Shown here piece after piece: positions 61,803-64,000 of a stretch of 64,000 bases of DNA. The notes under the pieces are model-generated. The model was not told the origin of the DNA and ran no database searches. It worked only from the letters and a program-made list of their open reading frames with translations. Numbering within the stretch: position 1 is the stretch's first letter; each line of letters begins with the position of its first letter. This DNA comes from Bombus terrestris (Eukaryota > Arthropoda > Insecta > Hymenoptera > Apidae), in the NCBI RefSeq assembly GCF_910591885.1, contig NC_063276.1:9114001-9178000 (forward strand), in the 5' to 3' direction. Both the position numbers and the translations under genes were made by a program.

Positions 61803-64000
61803 ATTTTAGCATACCAACCTGATGACGATACGATACGATGGCTGGCTCGATATCTCCGCTAATGTCCCGACTAATGCATTACCGCTGACGCCGCTGGCGC
61901 TATGCCGCCCCGACCACTCGCATCCGGCAAAAAATCAGAGACACGCACTTTGCACCGTTAGAATTTTTAATTTTTCTTTTTTTTTCTATTTGCTTTAATA
62001 GACGACACTTTCTTTGAAGAATTTTTCGTAAAATTTTTGGCGTATTATTTTCACTTTATTTTCACATCAATAGCGGCTATCACCTACTATGGCATTTTGC
62101 GTTTTACGTTCTTTCCGGAATTCTTGGTAATTTGTTTTATTTATTTTATTCGGACATACCTTTTGCAGAATTCCTGTAAAATTTATTAAATATTGTTTGG
62201 GATTCGTAGTATATTACTTTTGAAAGGGATGGACGTCGACGAAGTTCACAATTGCAGCTTGATACATTTCTAGATAAGTTTTGAAACAAATGAAAACAGC
62301 GAAACTCGTGTACTTTGTTGACCTTTTTCAGAGATACATCCAAATTACCAGGAATGAATTATTTGTGTAACAAATAATGCATGTGATAGTTAAATTCTCA
62401 TAAAATGTTTCGTATTCGTTGACGCGAAATAAAGACACAGTTCTACACCATTCGGCTTTATAAAATACAATCAGCTTCGGTCACGGTATAAATATTCATA
62501 TCAGGACAATATAAATATTTACAAGAAGCGAATATATTTGTGAAAAAAAAAAAACAGAAAAAAATAGAAATGAACATGCACACAAATCTCCTTCAATAAT
62601 CAAGTCAGCTCTATCAAATTCATTTCTCCCGCGTTTACCCCGTTCCATAAATAAATATCGAAATCGTCGATGAAAAAATCTCACGACTAGATAAAAGAGG
62701 GACAGTCTAACGGAATAATTTGAAAAACCATTTCCTCTACAAAGGTACGACGCATCAAACCACATTCACTCAATTTTAACAATTTATACGATCTCTTCTT
62801 CTATACCATCTCTCTCGGTTTTCTTTTAATGTTCACGATTTAAAAAAGAAAAAATAACGTAGTCGATTATTTTCTTTATATTTAAAGATCTAATAGTATA
62901 AGATCTTCTCATCGTGTATTGTCACGTTTACACTTTATTATCGCAGACAGCAATTTTTCAGTGTTGTCCCATTTAAGTTGTGTATTACGAACAGTTCCAC
63001 GTAACGTAGAATTAAAAGCGTTAAAAATTATAAAACATTCAAGTGCGAAGATTATTCTAACATATTACAAGCATCATATCATTTCATCTTATTAGACAAT
63101 TAATTTCTCATAATGCTTGTTACTCTTCTCTATACTATACTATATAAAAAATGCTCATTTCGTCAAATACGTGATCTCGTCAAAAACGTTTGAGCAGTAG
63201 GTACTATACGCGTAAAAGCTACAAATCGAAAGTGTCAACGAAATATCCACATATATACACCATGACGTCGTCCAAGTTAGCCCCGAAGGTTGGTTCCACG
63301 GAAGAAAAATCGCAGCTTGAACAGAACGTATGCCGATTTCGCCGCTCGATTTAACGAAGACTACTTATCCGTCGGTAAAGTCCATCGGGTCGGGTCGTCT
63401 AATAAATTTGTCAATGGTTAGGTGGCAACGCGGAGGCGGCGACAACGTATCGGCGTAAAGTATGCAAATAACGAGCCGTGTAAAATCGATGACGAACCGA
63501 GGGAGAGGGCCGGTGTAAGAGAGTGGCTCAAATGGACTGCCTCTACGTGTCCTGCGAGTTCACTGGGTAGAAAGAAGAAACACAGAATTCTTTTTGATCC
63601 CGTCGCGATTTCACCGTGTCGTTACGTGAAACCCAATCTGAAACGAGGCAACGCATCATTCGCTACGCTACGTCCTGCGTACTACAGGTTGGTAATCTTG
63701 AATACCGCGGGATTGTAAATCCAGCCACGCTTGCTTGCAACGATGACACGCGACGCCTTTCCATTTGAATTTTGTGAGATTAGTCACAGAAAGTCGAACT
63801 CAAATGGTATCCGAAGAATAGCATATTGCTCGATGTGATACGGCAATCACTTTATCTACGTAATTGGAATTGTATTTTTAAAATTGCTAGAAAGGATGAA
63901 AGTATCATAGGGCGAAGTGAAATGCCTACTAATATTGTTTGTTCTAGTTTTATGCAACACTATACATTTTAAACCTCACAAACATGATGACCAGTAAAAC
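61803..64000. other. Non-coding spacer to window end
   Basis: AT-rich, with an A-run near 62540-62551 and a GC-richer block at about 63270-63720 holding a 98-codon plus-strand frame (63422-63718) of no recognised family that starts at a non-ATG codon. No gene, RNA or element could be supported. Confidence 0.5.

Noticed and set aside
1..64000. Bacterial-type features, CRISPR arrays or an operonic gene system
   Set aside because: No regularly spaced direct repeats, ribosome-binding sites or tandem genes. The composition and repeats are those of an insect nuclear genome.

Overview
The window reads as nuclear DNA of an insect, most likely a bee or a related hymenopteran. The reasons are an AT-rich background with abundant CpG (many TCG, CGA and ACG words), short GC-rich blocks set in very AT-rich spacers, simple (AG)n and homopolymer repeats, and two copies of a mariner-type MITE with TTAGGT..ACCTAA ends and TA target sites. 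There are no operons, bacterial promoters or other prokaryotic signals. The species call is inference; it could not be tested here.

I find no recognisable complete protein gene, tRNA, rRNA, known microRNA, CRISPR array or intact transposase in the 64 kb. The open frames present are mostly 60-180 codons, often lack an ATG, overlap on both strands, and follow composition (pyrimidine-rich tracts giving Phe/Ser/Leu-rich frames, GA repeats giving Arg/Glu). The simplest reading is one very long intron or a gene-poor intergenic interval, perhaps of a developmental or neural gene. The window itself cannot separate these two readings.

Layout. 1-8.6 kb: GC-rich blocks in AT-rich DNA, a decayed minisatellite near 3.6-3.95 kb and a strand-asymmetric T/C-rich tract at 5.9-6.9 kb. 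8.6-21.5 kb: two palindromic MITEs of about 213 bp, three microsatellites, a textbook 3' splice site followed by donors (13.55 kb) and a small coding-like frame on the minus strand (17.6-17.8 kb). 21.5-36.4 kb: mostly AT-rich spacer with palindromes at 29.0 kb, then a CpG-dense block ending in a well-formed candidate exon (36.3-36.4 kb). 36.4-49.6 kb: a Tc1-like inverted-repeat end, two possible mariner ends, a decayed GGAATT repeat at 44.9 kb and a 16-C run. 49.6-64 kb: GC-rich blocks, a coding-like hydrophobic frame on the minus strand (55.5-55.9 kb), a decayed repeat at 57 kb and small hairpins.

The most useful leads are the hairpin-forming MITEs, two candidate cassette exons, two coding-like minus-strand frames, and the regular alternation of GC/CpG-rich blocks with AT-rich spacers. 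None of these amounts to a demonstrated new system.
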